DNA of 64,000 nucleotides from Flavobacterium sp. W4I14. Its GTDB lineage: Bacteria > Bacteroidota > Bacteroidia > Sphingobacteriales > Sphingobacteriaceae. The notes below the pieces were generated by a model, which did not search any database, was not told where the DNA came from, and saw nothing but the letters and a program-made list of their open reading frames with translations. The stretch is taken from NCBI GenBank assembly GCA_030817875.1, contig JAUSZU010000001.1, positions 4,898,001 through 4,962,000 of the forward strand, given 5' to 3'. Positions 41,802-50,687 of the stretch are shown piece by piece. A program made the translations under genes and the position numbers. How positions within the stretch are numbered: the first letter of the stretch is position 1; each line of letters begins with the position of its first letter.

Positions 41802-42881
41802 TTATTTAGTAGATACTGATGCTTTAACGCTCATTCCTGGGCGCAACTTAGCCAACAGTTCTTTTGATGGATGGATTTTGATTTTTACTGGTACACGCTG
41901 AACAACTTTAACGAAGTTACCAGTAGCATTATCAGGTGGTAATAAAGACCCTTTTGCACCAGTAATTGGAGAGAAATTATATACTTCCCCTTCAATTTTT
42001 TCGTCTGGATAAGCATCAACCTCAATTTCTACTTTAGAACCTTCTTTAATTTTCTCTAATTGAGTTTCTTTAAAGTTGGCCGTTACATAAATGCTTCCGT
42101 CATTTACGATAGAGAATAAAGATTGACCAGCCTGAACCAATTGTCCTTTTTGAACATTCTTTTTAGATACAATGCCGGTTGCAGGGGCTTTAATATCAGT
42201 ATATGATAATTGAAGTTTAGCAAAATCGATATCACTTTGACGCTGGCTGATTACATTGCTGCTCACCGCTAACTGTGATTGTGTAGTTCCAACTTGTTTA
42301 ACCGCAGCATTATATTGATCTTGCGCTGCACGATATGCAGCTAGGGCAGATTGTCTGGCCGCTTCTGCAGATTCCTTACTCGCCTTAGCCTGATCGAAAG
42401 CTTGTTGTGTGATTGAACCATCTTTCACCAGGTTTTCGTAACGATTATAATCTTTCTGCGCTAAATTTAATTTAACATTTGCAGCTTCAACATTTGATTT
42501 TGCCGCATCAACGTTTGCTTTTGCAGTACCGGTATTTGCCTGGGTAGCAACAATTTGCGATTGCGCCACACCAACACCTGCACTTGCACCTTTTTGACCA
42601 GATTGTGCCTGTTCTAATTTAACTTTATAATCATTGTCATCAAGCTTAACTAAAATCTGGCCTTCCGTTACGTGAGTATTTTCTTCAAAATTGATATCCT
42701 TTACATAACCGCCAACTCGGGCAACAACAGGACTGATATCGCCATCAATCTGAGCATCATCCGTATCTACGTGTTTGCTATAATAATTCCATTCTATAAT
42801 CCCGAAGATTATGCCTATTACTAGTAAAACACCTAAAATGATGGGTACTACTATGTTCTTTTTTTTCTTTTCAGTTGTCAT
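41802..42881 (-). CDS. emrA: HlyD/EmrA family membrane-fusion protein
   Basis: This 359-residue periplasmic adaptor has one N-terminal transmembrane helix (about residues 12-30), a lipoyl half-motif VARVGGYVKDINFEENTHV, a long coiled-coil hairpin (about residues 75-210, rich in Ala/Gln/Lys), the second lipoyl half and a beta-barrel. It links the EmrB-type permease to the TolC-type channel. It follows tolC by 8 nt. Confidence 0.93.
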   Translation of the reverse strand: MTTEKKKKNIVVPIILGVLLVIGIIFGIIEWNYYSKHVDTDDAQIDGDISPVVARVGGYVKDINFEENTHVTEGQILVKLDDNDYKVKLEQAQSGQKGASAGVGVAQSQIVATQANTGTAKANVDAAKSNVEAANVKLNLAQKDYNRYENLVKDGSITQQAFDQAKASKESAEAARQSALAAYRAAQDQYNAAVKQVGTTQSQLAVSSNVISQRQSDIDFAKLQLSYTDIKAPATGIVSKKNVQKGQLVQAGQSLFSIVNDGSIYVTANFKETQLEKIKEGSKVEIEVDAYPDEKIEGEVYNFSPITGAKGSLLPPDNATGNFVKVVQRVPVKIKIHPSKELLAKLRPGMSVKASVSTK

Positions 42882-42889
42882 TGCTGTAT

Positions 42890-44209
42890 TTATTGCGTTA
42901 TTTTTCCTGTTGATTTTAATAGGGTATAGTAAGCCAAACCTGCGTCCGCCTTAGCTATCTCTAAGTTTATTTTTGCCTGGTACAATAAGGTTTCAGCATC
43001 GATACGGTCGGTAACCGAAGCCACATTGTTTTTATATTTAGATGCCAATAACTTATCGTTTTCTGTTGCTTGTGCAATTGAGGTTTCCAATACCTGAATT
43101 TTGTTCATCGCCACCTGGTAACCTTGAAAGTTTTTGTTGATATCTGTTTTTACCTGGTCAGATAAGATATCTTTCTGAATGGTAATCGCACTTTGTTGAA
43201 TTTTTGCTTCACTTACCTTATTCTTGTTTGTCCAAAGGTTGCCGAAATTCCAGGAAATCGTTGCACCTAATGTAACGGGCATTAAATATTGGTTTGTTGG
43301 TGGTATAAAATTGCCACTTGGGTTAATGTAATATAAGTTTGCACCAACACCAACGGTAGGCAACGTATTTGCTTTGATGGTTTTAATGTTAAAATCGGCA
43401 ACTTTGTTCTGCACATCAAGTTGTTTTAGTTCCTGGCGATTAGCCATTGCCTGCCCGATGTATTCATTTAACGAGCCTGGGGTTTTTAAGCCGGCTGTTG
43501 GATCAACAATTTTCACTTCAGTATCTTCTGGTAAACCCAATAAAATATCCAGGTTATAATTAATCACTTTACGGTTGCTCTCAATATCCATTTGAGTTAG
43601 CGTAACATTTGCCTGTTGCAATTGGAAACGCAACACATCGTTTTTAGTTACAATGCCCTGCTCGAAGAAACGTTGTGCCTGTTTAATCTGTGCGGCAATT
43701 GATTCTAAATTCTGATCAACCACTTTTCTGCTCTGCAATACTTTATATAAAGCGTAATAAGTATTAATAACGGCATAAGTAATTTCTTCTTTGCTTTTAT
43801 CGGCATCTAAACGTGCAACATCTGCCAGTAATTTGGTCGATTCTTTAGCATACCTTAATTTACCACCACCATATACCAATTCTTGTACTGCTGCTGTTCC
43901 CACAAAAGCATCGGCTCTTTTAGGCAAGTGGAAAGACGATTCGCTACCGGGTAATGTAAAAGTAGTAGTTGGTATTTCGGCGTGGTTGTACATAAAACTT
44001 GCGTTTGCCGTAGGCAAAACATTGTCTTTTACAACCTCCAGCTGTGCAACAGCCTGGTCGATCTTGTTTTGAGAAAGTTTTAAGTTTTTACTATTGGCTA
44101 TGCCAAGTTCTATTGCCTGGTTAATATTTAATTCTTTCGAGCTCTGTGCAAATAAAGCTGCCGGAATTAATGATGCCGCAAGCATTAATCTTATTGATCT
44201 GGGTATCAT
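42890..44209 (-). CDS. TolC-family outer-membrane efflux protein
   Basis: This 439-residue protein has a signal peptide (MIPRSIRLMLAASLIPAALFAQ) and two repeated OEP halves with long helices (LNINQAIELGIANSKNLKLSQNKIDQA; QAMANRQELKQLDVQNKVADF). It forms the outer-membrane exit duct of the pump. Its start overlaps the tetR stop by 4 nt (ATGA), so regulator and pump are translated together. Confidence 0.92.
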   Translation of the reverse strand: MIPRSIRLMLAASLIPAALFAQSSKELNINQAIELGIANSKNLKLSQNKIDQAVAQLEVVKDNVLPTANASFMYNHAEIPTTTFTLPGSESSFHLPKRADAFVGTAAVQELVYGGGKLRYAKESTKLLADVARLDADKSKEEITYAVINTYYALYKVLQSRKVVDQNLESIAAQIKQAQRFFEQGIVTKNDVLRFQLQQANVTLTQMDIESNRKVINYNLDILLGLPEDTEVKIVDPTAGLKTPGSLNEYIGQAMANRQELKQLDVQNKVADFNIKTIKANTLPTVGVGANLYYINPSGNFIPPTNQYLMPVTLGATISWNFGNLWTNKNKVSEAKIQQSAITIQKDILSDQVKTDINKNFQGYQVAMNKIQVLETSIAQATENDKLLASKYKNNVASVTDRIDAETLLYQAKINLEIAKADAGLAYYTLLKSTGKITQ

Positions 44210-44832
44210 TTTTTTGTTGTTAAATAAACTGTTGTTAGATCTTGTAAGTGAGCTATTGTCCGCTCCTTAATCATTTTTTTATCTTTCGGATTGTTCAAAT
44301 CGAAGTTGGAGCATGATATCACCTTGTGGGGAGCAATAACAATGTTGGTTATGGTGCCCATAATGGTGGCGATTACCATCCGAACGTCTACCTTGTTAAA
44401 GGTCCCATCTTCAATCCCGTCTGTAATAATGCGATCGATAAGCTGCATGTTGTGGCTCATGGCGTCTTTTATCTTATCGTACATTTCTGGCCTTTGGGTT
44501 AAAGAAAGCTCTCTGTGCATCATTTTATGAAATGCCGTGTTATTCAGTATTCTATTTACATAGCCCTCTATAACCCTGTGCAATTTTTCTAATGCCGAAA
44601 TTTTATCTTCATTGATGATTTTTAACTGAGAAGCAAAACCAGCAATACGCTCGTTCATAATCTCCACAAAAACCCCTTCCTTAGAGCCGAAATAATAATT
44701 TATCATCGCCATGTTTGCTCCAGATTCCTTGGCAATCTGGCGGGTGGAAGTACCTTCGTACCCGGTCTCGCAAAAAAGCTTTTCAGCTGCCTCGAGAATG
44801 GCCTGTCTTTTATCTACTTTTTCTGTTTTCAT
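44206..44832 (-). CDS. TetR/AcrR family transcriptional repressor of the efflux operon
   Basis: This 208-residue protein has an N-terminal TetR helix-turn-helix (RQAILEAAEKLFCETGYEGTSTRQIAKESGANMAMINYYFGSKEG) and a helical ligand-binding domain. I chose the ATG at 44832 (MKTEKVDK). It is the first gene of the tetR-tolC-emrA-emrB operon and should repress it, including its own gene, through the palindrome at 44850-44875. Confidence 0.92.
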   Translation of the reverse strand: MKTEKVDKRQAILEAAEKLFCETGYEGTSTRQIAKESGANMAMINYYFGSKEGVFVEIMNERIAGFASQLKIINEDKISALEKLHRVIEGYVNRILNNTAFHKMMHRELSLTQRPEMYDKIKDAMSHNMQLIDRIITDGIEDGTFNKVDVRMVIATIMGTITNIVIAPHKVISCSNFDLNNPKDKKMIKERTIAHLQDLTTVYLTTKK

Positions 44833-44849
44833 TTCTTTTTGACGACACA

Positions 44850-44875
44850 AAATTAATCAAACGATTGATTAATTT
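44850..44875. promoter_or_regulatory. Probable TetR operator (26-bp perfect palindrome)
   Basis: Perfect 11-bp arms AAATTAATCAA (44850-44860) and TTGATTAATTT (44865-44875) around ACGA, 17 nt upstream of the tetR ATG and in the divergent control region with the GH9 gene (start 44949). Size and position fit a TetR-family autoregulatory site. Confidence 0.8.
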
Positions 44876-44948
44876 CCAAATGTTTACCTACTTCTTTTAC
44901 ATTATCTTGATAAAACCCTATTTTTAAATGAAATAATCATCAGTCACA

Positions 44949-47453
44949 ATGAAAAATAAGTTCTTTTTAGCCTCAACTTTCTCATTTGCCCTATGGTTCT
45001 TATGCTCATTTATTGGTAGCCAGAGGAAAATCCAACAGAATTGGATCAGAATCAATTTGCTCGGTTACCCCACCGAAAGTGTTAAAGTTGCAGTATGGGC
45101 AAGCAAAACAGGCGAAATTCCTACCCAATTTGAAATTGTAGAAAAGGAAACCAATAAAATTGTTTATACCTCAACCAATATTAAGAGCTTTGGCAGTTAT
45201 GGCCCTTTTAGCCTAACTGCCCGATTAAATTTCAGTGATTTTAAAAGTGCAGGGCGTTTCTACCTCCGGGCAAATGGTATTGTTTCTCCCCTATTGTTGA
45301 TCAATAACGATGTGTACAAAGGTGCAGCTGATTTTTGCCTACAATATATGCGCCAGCAACGGAGCGGTTTTAATCCGTACTTAAAAGATAGCTGCCATAC
45401 CCACGATGGCTTTGTTTTATATGGCGCCAAAGCTGGCATTAAAGACAGTACGCATTTTGATGCTTCTGGTGGTTGGCACGACGCCAGCGATTACCTCCAA
45501 TATTCAACTACTTCAGCAAATGCGGCCTATCACCTACTAATGGCTTATCGCGACTTCCCTCAAGTATTCGGCGATAAGCAACTGGCAAATGGTTTGGATG
45601 GAAAAAACGGCCTAGCTGATGTTCTGGACGAAGCTAAATGGGGATTGGATTGGCTGTTGAAAATGCACCCACAAAAAAACATCATGTTCAACCAACTGGC
45701 CGATGACCGTGACCACATCAGCATGCGGATTCCAAAAGAAGACAGTCAATACGGAAAAGGTTTTGAGCGCCCGCTCTATTTTATTACCGGCGAAACACAG
45801 CAACGGGGTAAATTTATGAACAACACCACTGGTACCAGCTCTACTGCAGCTAAATTTACGAGTGCTTTTAATTTAGGCTCGGTTTTATTTAAAGATGTAG
45901 ATCGTGATTACGCCAAAATACTTGTTAAAAAAGCCAAAACAGCCTATAAATTTGCATTGCAAAAACCTGGTGTAACGCAAACAGCATCCGTAAAGTCGCC
46001 TTACATTTATGCTGAAGACAACTGGGTTGATGACATGGAGCTGGCCGAAACATCATTCAATTTCGGAAGGGAAAAGATCGATCAAAAGAAAATAGCACAG
46101 GCCTTAAGCTACGCCCAGCAAGAACGCATCACGCCCTGGCTACAAAAAGACACCGCAGCGCATTATCAATATTATCCTTTCATCAACCTTGGTCATTACG
46201 AAATCGCTAAGCAAGATTCAACAGACAAAACAGCCATCAACTATTATCAACAAGGCATATCGCAAGTTTGGAGCCGTGCGAAAAACAATGCCTTTTATCG
46301 TGGTATTCCTTTTATTTGGTGCAGCAATAATTTAACGGTTGCCTTTGCCATGCAGTGTAGCTGGTACTCGGCACTAAGCGGCGACAAAACTTATGCAGAA
46401 CTAGATCAGGCTAATTTCGACTGGCTTTTTGGCTGTAACCCCTGGGGAACGAGCATGGTTTATGGTTTACCTCAATGGGGAGATACACCAAGCGATCCGC
46501 ACTCGGCCTTTACCCATTTAAAGAATTATCCTATAAACGGCGGATTGGTTGATGGACCTGTTTACACCAATATTTATAAAGGTTTAATCGGAATCAAGCT
46601 CAATGATACTGATGAATATGCTGACTTTCAGAGTGATCTGGCTGTTTACCACGATGATTATGGCGATTACAGCACCAATGAACCCACAATGGACGGAACA
46701 GCGTCTCTTATTTATTTATTAGCGGCCAAAGAAGCACAGGCTAAACCCCTAGCCGACCATAAGACTTATAGCTTGGGCGCGAACATTCGGCGCGATTCTA
46801 CCCAAAAGAAAATCTACCTGGTTTTTACAGGTGACGAATATGCGGATGGCGGCAAAAAAATAAGTAAGGTGCTGGCACAAGAGAAAGTCAAAGCATCCTT
46901 TTTTCTTACCGGAAATTTCTATCGGAACCCTAACTTCCAATCATTGATTAAAAAACTAAAAAACGACGGGCATTACCTCGGTCCACATTCTGATAAACAT
47001 TTATTGTACTGCGATTGGAATAAACGCGATAGTCTCTTGGTTACAAAAACAGATTTAGAAACCGATTTAAGCAACAATTATCGGGCAATGGCAGCTTTTG
47101 GGATTAACAAAGAAGTGGCGGGCTATTTTTTGCCTCCTTACGAATGGTACAACCAAACCATAGCCAACTGGACCAAAACCCAAGGCATACAATTGATTAA
47201 TTTCACTCCGGGCACGCGATCTAATGCTGATTATACCTACCCCGAAATGGGAAAAAGCTATCGATCGAGTGATGAGATATATCGATCGATTACAACTTTT
47301 AACGAAACAAAACCCAATGGTTTAAATGGTTTTATCTTGCTATTGCACATTGGTACCGATGCCAGAAGAACTGATAAATTTTATAACAGACTGGCAGAAT
47401 TACTTACTTATCTGAAAAAGGCTGATTATAAATTGGCTAGAATTGATAATTAA
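44949..47453 (+). CDS. Exported GH9 glycoside hydrolase fused to a NodB-type polysaccharide deacetylase
   Basis: This protein has 834 residues. After a signal segment there is a CelD-type Ig-like domain (about 35-120). A GH9 (alpha/alpha)6 domain follows (about 125-600), with catalytic Asp residues in GGWHDASDY and the general acid Glu in NEPTMDGTA. From about residue 620 there is a NodB/CE4 domain: YLVFTGDEYADGG, the metal motif GPHSDKH, FLPPYEW and LLLHIGTDARR. GH9 plus deacetylase suits attack on partly acetylated glucosamine polymers such as chitosan or biofilm glycans, since some GH9 members are exo-glucosaminidases. The TetR gene is divergent. Confidence 0.88.
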   Translation: MKNKFFLASTFSFALWFLCSFIGSQRKIQQNWIRINLLGYPTESVKVAVWASKTGEIPTQFEIVEKETNKIVYTSTNIKSFGSYGPFSLTARLNFSDFKSAGRFYLRANGIVSPLLLINNDVYKGAADFCLQYMRQQRSGFNPYLKDSCHTHDGFVLYGAKAGIKDSTHFDASGGWHDASDYLQYSTTSANAAYHLLMAYRDFPQVFGDKQLANGLDGKNGLADVLDEAKWGLDWLLKMHPQKNIMFNQLADDRDHISMRIPKEDSQYGKGFERPLYFITGETQQRGKFMNNTTGTSSTAAKFTSAFNLGSVLFKDVDRDYAKILVKKAKTAYKFALQKPGVTQTASVKSPYIYAEDNWVDDMELAETSFNFGREKIDQKKIAQALSYAQQERITPWLQKDTAAHYQYYPFINLGHYEIAKQDSTDKTAINYYQQGISQVWSRAKNNAFYRGIPFIWCSNNLTVAFAMQCSWYSALSGDKTYAELDQANFDWLFGCNPWGTSMVYGLPQWGDTPSDPHSAFTHLKNYPINGGLVDGPVYTNIYKGLIGIKLNDTDEYADFQSDLAVYHDDYGDYSTNEPTMDGTASLIYLLAAKEAQAKPLADHKTYSLGANIRRDSTQKKIYLVFTGDEYADGGKKISKVLAQEKVKASFFLTGNFYRNPNFQSLIKKLKNDGHYLGPHSDKHLLYCDWNKRDSLLVTKTDLETDLSNNYRAMAAFGINKEVAGYFLPPYEWYNQTIANWTKTQGIQLINFTPGTRSNADYTYPEMGKSYRSSDEIYRSITTFNETKPNGLNGFILLLHIGTDARRTDKFYNRLAELLTYLKKADYKLARIDN

Positions 47454-47525
47454 TTAGAATATTGGGCACAATGACAAATTAAAATTTAAAATAAATATTA
47501 ACTTTGCCTCCAAATAACAAAAAAC

Positions 47526-47711
47526 ATGAGTGTACAAGAGAACAGCAGCAATAATTTCAACTGGTTATATTATGCTTTAGGTTTATTCTTCGGAGTTTTA
47601 ACTGGAGCAATCATTACGCAAAACTACATTTTCGCTTTGTTAGGTGGTGTTTTAGGTTTGTTAACAGCAGGCTTATTTTTAAACGCTATCGTAAAAGGAA
47701 GAAAATACTAG
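47526..47711 (+). CDS. Small two-helix membrane protein (61 aa)
   Basis: After a polar start (MSVQENSSNNFN) there are two hydrophobic segments (WLYYALGLFFGVLTGAII and IFALLGGVLGLLTAGLFL) and a basic end GRKY. A TAACTTTG box at 47499-47506 lies 19 nt before the ATG. I do not recognise the family. Translation is supported by the -7 box and clean membrane topology only. Confidence 0.6.
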   Translation: MSVQENSSNNFNWLYYALGLFFGVLTGAIITQNYIFALLGGVLGLLTAGLFLNAIVKGRKY

Positions 47712-47771
47712 TTTTTAGTCCTTTTATACAATTAGATCCTTTTAAGGTTTAAAATTTAATTCCACAGCACA

Positions 47772-47820
47772 TGAGACCGTTATGATTTTACCAATAGCTG
47801 TAAAATCATGATTGCTCATC
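47772..47820 (+). promoter_or_regulatory. Conserved hairpin leader element, copy 3
   Basis: ATGAG (47772-47776) pairs with CTCAT (47816-47820); ATGATTTTAC pairs perfectly with GTAAAATCAT in a 10-bp inner stem. ACCGTT forms the conserved internal-loop strand. It ends 24 nt before the DUF2911 start. A minimal ORF (MRPL, stop) begins at its ATG. See copies at 25327 and 26591. Confidence 0.6.
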
Positions 47821-47844
47821 GCTACTGAAAACAAAAACTTACAA

Positions 47845-48413
47845 ATGAAAAATATCTTCATTGTTGTTTTCGCTCTTATTTGTTTTAGCGCAAAGGCTCA
47901 ACAGGCCCCTACCGCTGAAGTAAAATTTCCTGTTGCAGACCAAGTCCTGCAGATATTGTTTATTTTCCCCTTAATGCCCCAAAGGCAAAGGCTGGAGACC
48001 CAACAAAACCGGTTATAAAGATTGTTTATTCGCGCCCACAGAAAAAAGGACGTGATATTTTTGGCGTTTTAGAACAGTATGGAAATGTTTGGCGTTTTGG
48101 TGCCAACGAAAGTACAGAGGTTTGTTTCTTCAAAAAGGTAAGCATTGGCGGCAAAAAAATCAAAGCAGGTACCTATAGTTTATTCGCCATTCCAAACAAA
48201 GATACCTGGACGATTATTGTAAATAGCGAAACCGATAAATGGGGTGCTTTTAGTTATAATCAGGCTAAGGATATTGTCCGTGTAAATGTTCCGGTTAAAA
48301 CCCTGGCTAAACCGATCGAATATTTCTCCTTAACCTTTACAGAGATTACCGGAGGTGCTAATTTGATTATTGGCTGGGACAGAACGCAAGTAGAATTACC
48401 AATTAACTTTTAG
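47845..48413 (+). pseudogene. DUF2911 domain protein, interrupted by a -1 frameshift
   Basis: The first ~31 codons give a signal peptide (MKNIFIVVFALICFSAKAQ) and AEVKFPVAD. Then a base is missing near 47939-47944, and the DUF2911 domain continues in another frame to the TAG at 48411 (SPADIVYFPLNAPKAKAGD, GNVWRFGANEST, KAGTYSLFAIP, NLIIGWDRTQVELP). With one base restored the protein would have 189 residues, typical of the family. No homopolymer is at the site. It may be a sequencing error or recent inactivation. Function unknown; its leader carries the conserved hairpin. Confidence 0.82.
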
Positions 48414-48433
48414 TCGAAAAGAAAGAAAAATAT

Positions 48434-48463
48434 AAAGTCCCGGTTATTGCCGGGACTTTTTTG
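48434..48463. terminator. Bidirectional terminator between the DUF2911 gene and an NTF2-like gene
   Basis: Perfect 10-bp arms AAAGTCCCGG (48434-48443) and CCGGGACTTT (48450-48459), loop TTATTG, then a T-rich tract. It serves convergent genes. Confidence 0.85.
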
Positions 48464-48541
48464 TTTAAATCGTTTTTTATCTTCCTGCACCTATCAAAAA
48501 TTTTAACGAAGGCTGGCCTAACGCGAAAAAGGGCTTTAAGA

Positions 48542-49006
48542 TTAATTTGAAACGAGTTTTTTAGCTTGGCTTTCCCCAGTGACGAATACTTTGTAAACCT
48601 GGGTGATTTTCCATTCGCCTTCTTTATCTTTCTCAATGATCACAAAATTTTGTTGTGCGCCATCAAATAATTCGTAATTAATATCTACACGTGCAATTAC
48701 CAAGGCATCGGTTTCGGAAACGATTGAAGAGCTGATGTTACAATCTCTTTGAATTACGCCTTCATTTTTCTTCATTTGGTTTAACACATCACTTGCTTTA
48801 TGTTTAATTACCCTTACATCTCTATTCGAGGTAAAAACAGCATCCTCACTTAAAACAGCTCTTAACTTTTTATAGTCAGAATTCATATAGCTGTCCATAT
48901 AATAATTGATAACCGATTTATGGCTTGCAGTTGGTTTTTCAGCTGCAAAAACATTATTTGTGATTGTAATACCTAGTAATAAAATCACCAAAGCTTTTAG
49001 TCTCAT
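48542..49006 (-). CDS. Exported NTF2-like (lumazine-binding-type) protein
   Basis: This 154-residue protein has a signal peptide (MRLKALVILLLGITITNNVFA) and a cone-shaped NTF2-like domain: HKSVINYYMDSYMNSDYKKLRAVL (helices), AVFTSN and WKITQVYKVF at the end. Members include SnoaL-like and DUF4440 enzymes and ligand-binders; no catalytic assignment is possible. It stands alone, downstream of the SusC/SusD unit and separated from it by a terminator. Confidence 0.72.
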   Translation of the reverse strand: MRLKALVILLLGITITNNVFAAEKPTASHKSVINYYMDSYMNSDYKKLRAVLSEDAVFTSNRDVRVIKHKASDVLNQMKKNEGVIQRDCNISSSIVSETDALVIARVDINYELFDGAQQNFVIIEKDKEGEWKITQVYKVFVTGESQAKKLVSN

Positions 49007-49103
49007 AATATCTGTGTTTTTTTATTAAAGGTCGGCTGGAACTGATAAAAATAATATGCCGATAACACCATAATACCGAGGTAACTAAAATGTGATAAAA
49101 AGA

Positions 49104-49149
49104 AAAGGTTATGTTATCATTTTTTTAATTAAACGATAGCATAACCTTT
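49104..49149 (-). terminator. Terminator downstream of susD
   Basis: AAAGGTTATG (49104-49113) pairs with CATAACCTTT (49140-49149), extended by TTATC/GATAG. On the minus strand it is followed by TTCTTTTTATC. It ends the SusC/SusD transcript 18 nt after the susD stop. Confidence 0.7.
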
Positions 49150-49167
49150 CTTCAGGGCTTTAAACTA

Positions 49168-50676
49168 TTATGGATTTTGCTGTCCGGCCAGGCCAGAATT
49201 AGCTTCCATTTCTGCCCTAGGTATTAAAAACTGCCATTTAACGTCTCCGGCGGGTATAGTTAATGTGCCTGCAACAGAAGCAGAAACGTAGTTTGGAACA
49301 ACCGTTCTATCCAGCGGTAGGTTTAAACGTTTTAAATCTAACCACCTGTGGCCTTCTCCCCAAAGTTCAATTCTCCTGTTAAAAAGAATCTCATCAATTA
49401 AAGCCTGTCCTGTATTTACCGAAATCACCGCACTTGGGTCTCTTTGTTTAACCAGGTTAAATAAAACCGTTCTGGCAGCAGCCTCACTTCCAGGAGTTTT
49501 TGCATAAGCCTCCGCCAAAATCAGGTACATTTCTGAGGTACGCATTAAAGGAACATCGCCTAAAGATGGTCCACCTACTTCTTTAACTGAAAATTTACGG
49601 CTCATATAAGGTTGACGAGCAAAATTTGTGGCAGGTAATGGGAAATTTACTGTTGTTGGTACTGGTTCCCACATCTTTTTCCGAACATCAGTCGCTGATA
49701 TCTGATTATATAATGCAGCATTAATCCTTTTTGGATTGCCACGCATAAAGCTTGTATTTGCGTTGTAAGCGATTTGCGCAAAATATGACCCAAATGTATC
49801 ACCTTGATCTAATGTCGGCATAGAAGACCATATAAACTCACCTAATGCAGCATTATTAAAGCCCGCCTGATAATCAGTAACGGACAATAGCGGATATTGG
49901 TTGGCATCTACAATATCTTTGGCATATTTAATGGCATTGGGATAATCCTGCATAACCAGGGCAACCCTTGCTCTAATACCTTTTGCTACCGTTGCCCCGG
50001 CGTGACTCTTATTCGACGCTGCGGCATTGAGCGAAATAGCTGTTTCTAAGTCGCTAACAATTGCAGCATAAACACTTTCTACTGTTGCGCGTGGTTGATT
50101 GGTATCGGTTGAGGCCAATAAAAGTGGCACACCAAGCTGATTGTTCGGCTTCGCTGCCCCGTCGTAACGTTTACCAAAAAGCTGTACCAAACCAAAATAA
50201 GCGTATCCTCTTAAAGTTAGTGCTTCAGCCTTCACAGTATTTTTATCTGCAGCTGCACCTGAGGCCTGATCAATGTTATCGATAATGTAATTCACATTTC
50301 CGATAATTCGGTAATAGGTACGGTACATATACGTTAACAAGGTGCTGTTATCGGTACGATGACTAATCCACGATCCCCCATCTGAAGTATACCAGTTGGA
50401 TGAGGATATGCCAATATCTTCGCCCATAAAGTCCATGTAAAGCATAATACCACCTACACCGGGTTTGTTTTGCTGCGCATTATCTGGTACAGTGGTAGAA
50501 CGCTCAAACATATAGCGGTAAACGCCATTTAAGGCATTTTTTGCATTTGCAGCAGAAGTAAATAAAGCCGAATTGTCAACCTGATCTGTCGGTTTTGTAT
50601 CGAGATAATCTTTTTTACAGGCCGTAATGCTTAATAGGCTGAAACCTGCAAAAAGTAAATATTTTTTATATTTCAT
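49168..50676 (-). CDS. SusD/RagB family nutrient-binding lipoprotein
   Basis: This 502-residue protein has a lipoprotein signal (SITACKKDYLDTKP, Cys near residue 20) and SusD TPR-type helices (AEALTLRGYAYFGLVQLFG, ELWGEGHRWLDLKRL). SusD proteins sit on the outer face and lid the SusC transporter. It follows susC by 11 nt, so the two form one unit. The substrate cannot be told from sequence; no PUL hydrolase is directly adjacent. Confidence 0.93.
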   Translation of the reverse strand: MKYKKYLLFAGFSLLSITACKKDYLDTKPTDQVDNSALFTSAANAKNALNGVYRYMFERSTTVPDNAQQNKPGVGGIMLYMDFMGEDIGISSSNWYTSDGGSWISHRTDNSTLLTYMYRTYYRIIGNVNYIIDNIDQASGAAADKNTVKAEALTLRGYAYFGLVQLFGKRYDGAAKPNNQLGVPLLLASTDTNQPRATVESVYAAIVSDLETAISLNAAASNKSHAGATVAKGIRARVALVMQDYPNAIKYAKDIVDANQYPLLSVTDYQAGFNNAALGEFIWSSMPTLDQGDTFGSYFAQIAYNANTSFMRGNPKRINAALYNQISATDVRKKMWEPVPTTVNFPLPATNFARQPYMSRKFSVKEVGGPSLGDVPLMRTSEMYLILAEAYAKTPGSEAAARTVLFNLVKQRDPSAVISVNTGQALIDEILFNRRIELWGEGHRWLDLKRLNLPLDRTVVPNYVSASVAGTLTIPAGDVKWQFLIPRAEMEANSGLAGQQNP

Positions 50677-50687
50677 GATAGTAGCTT

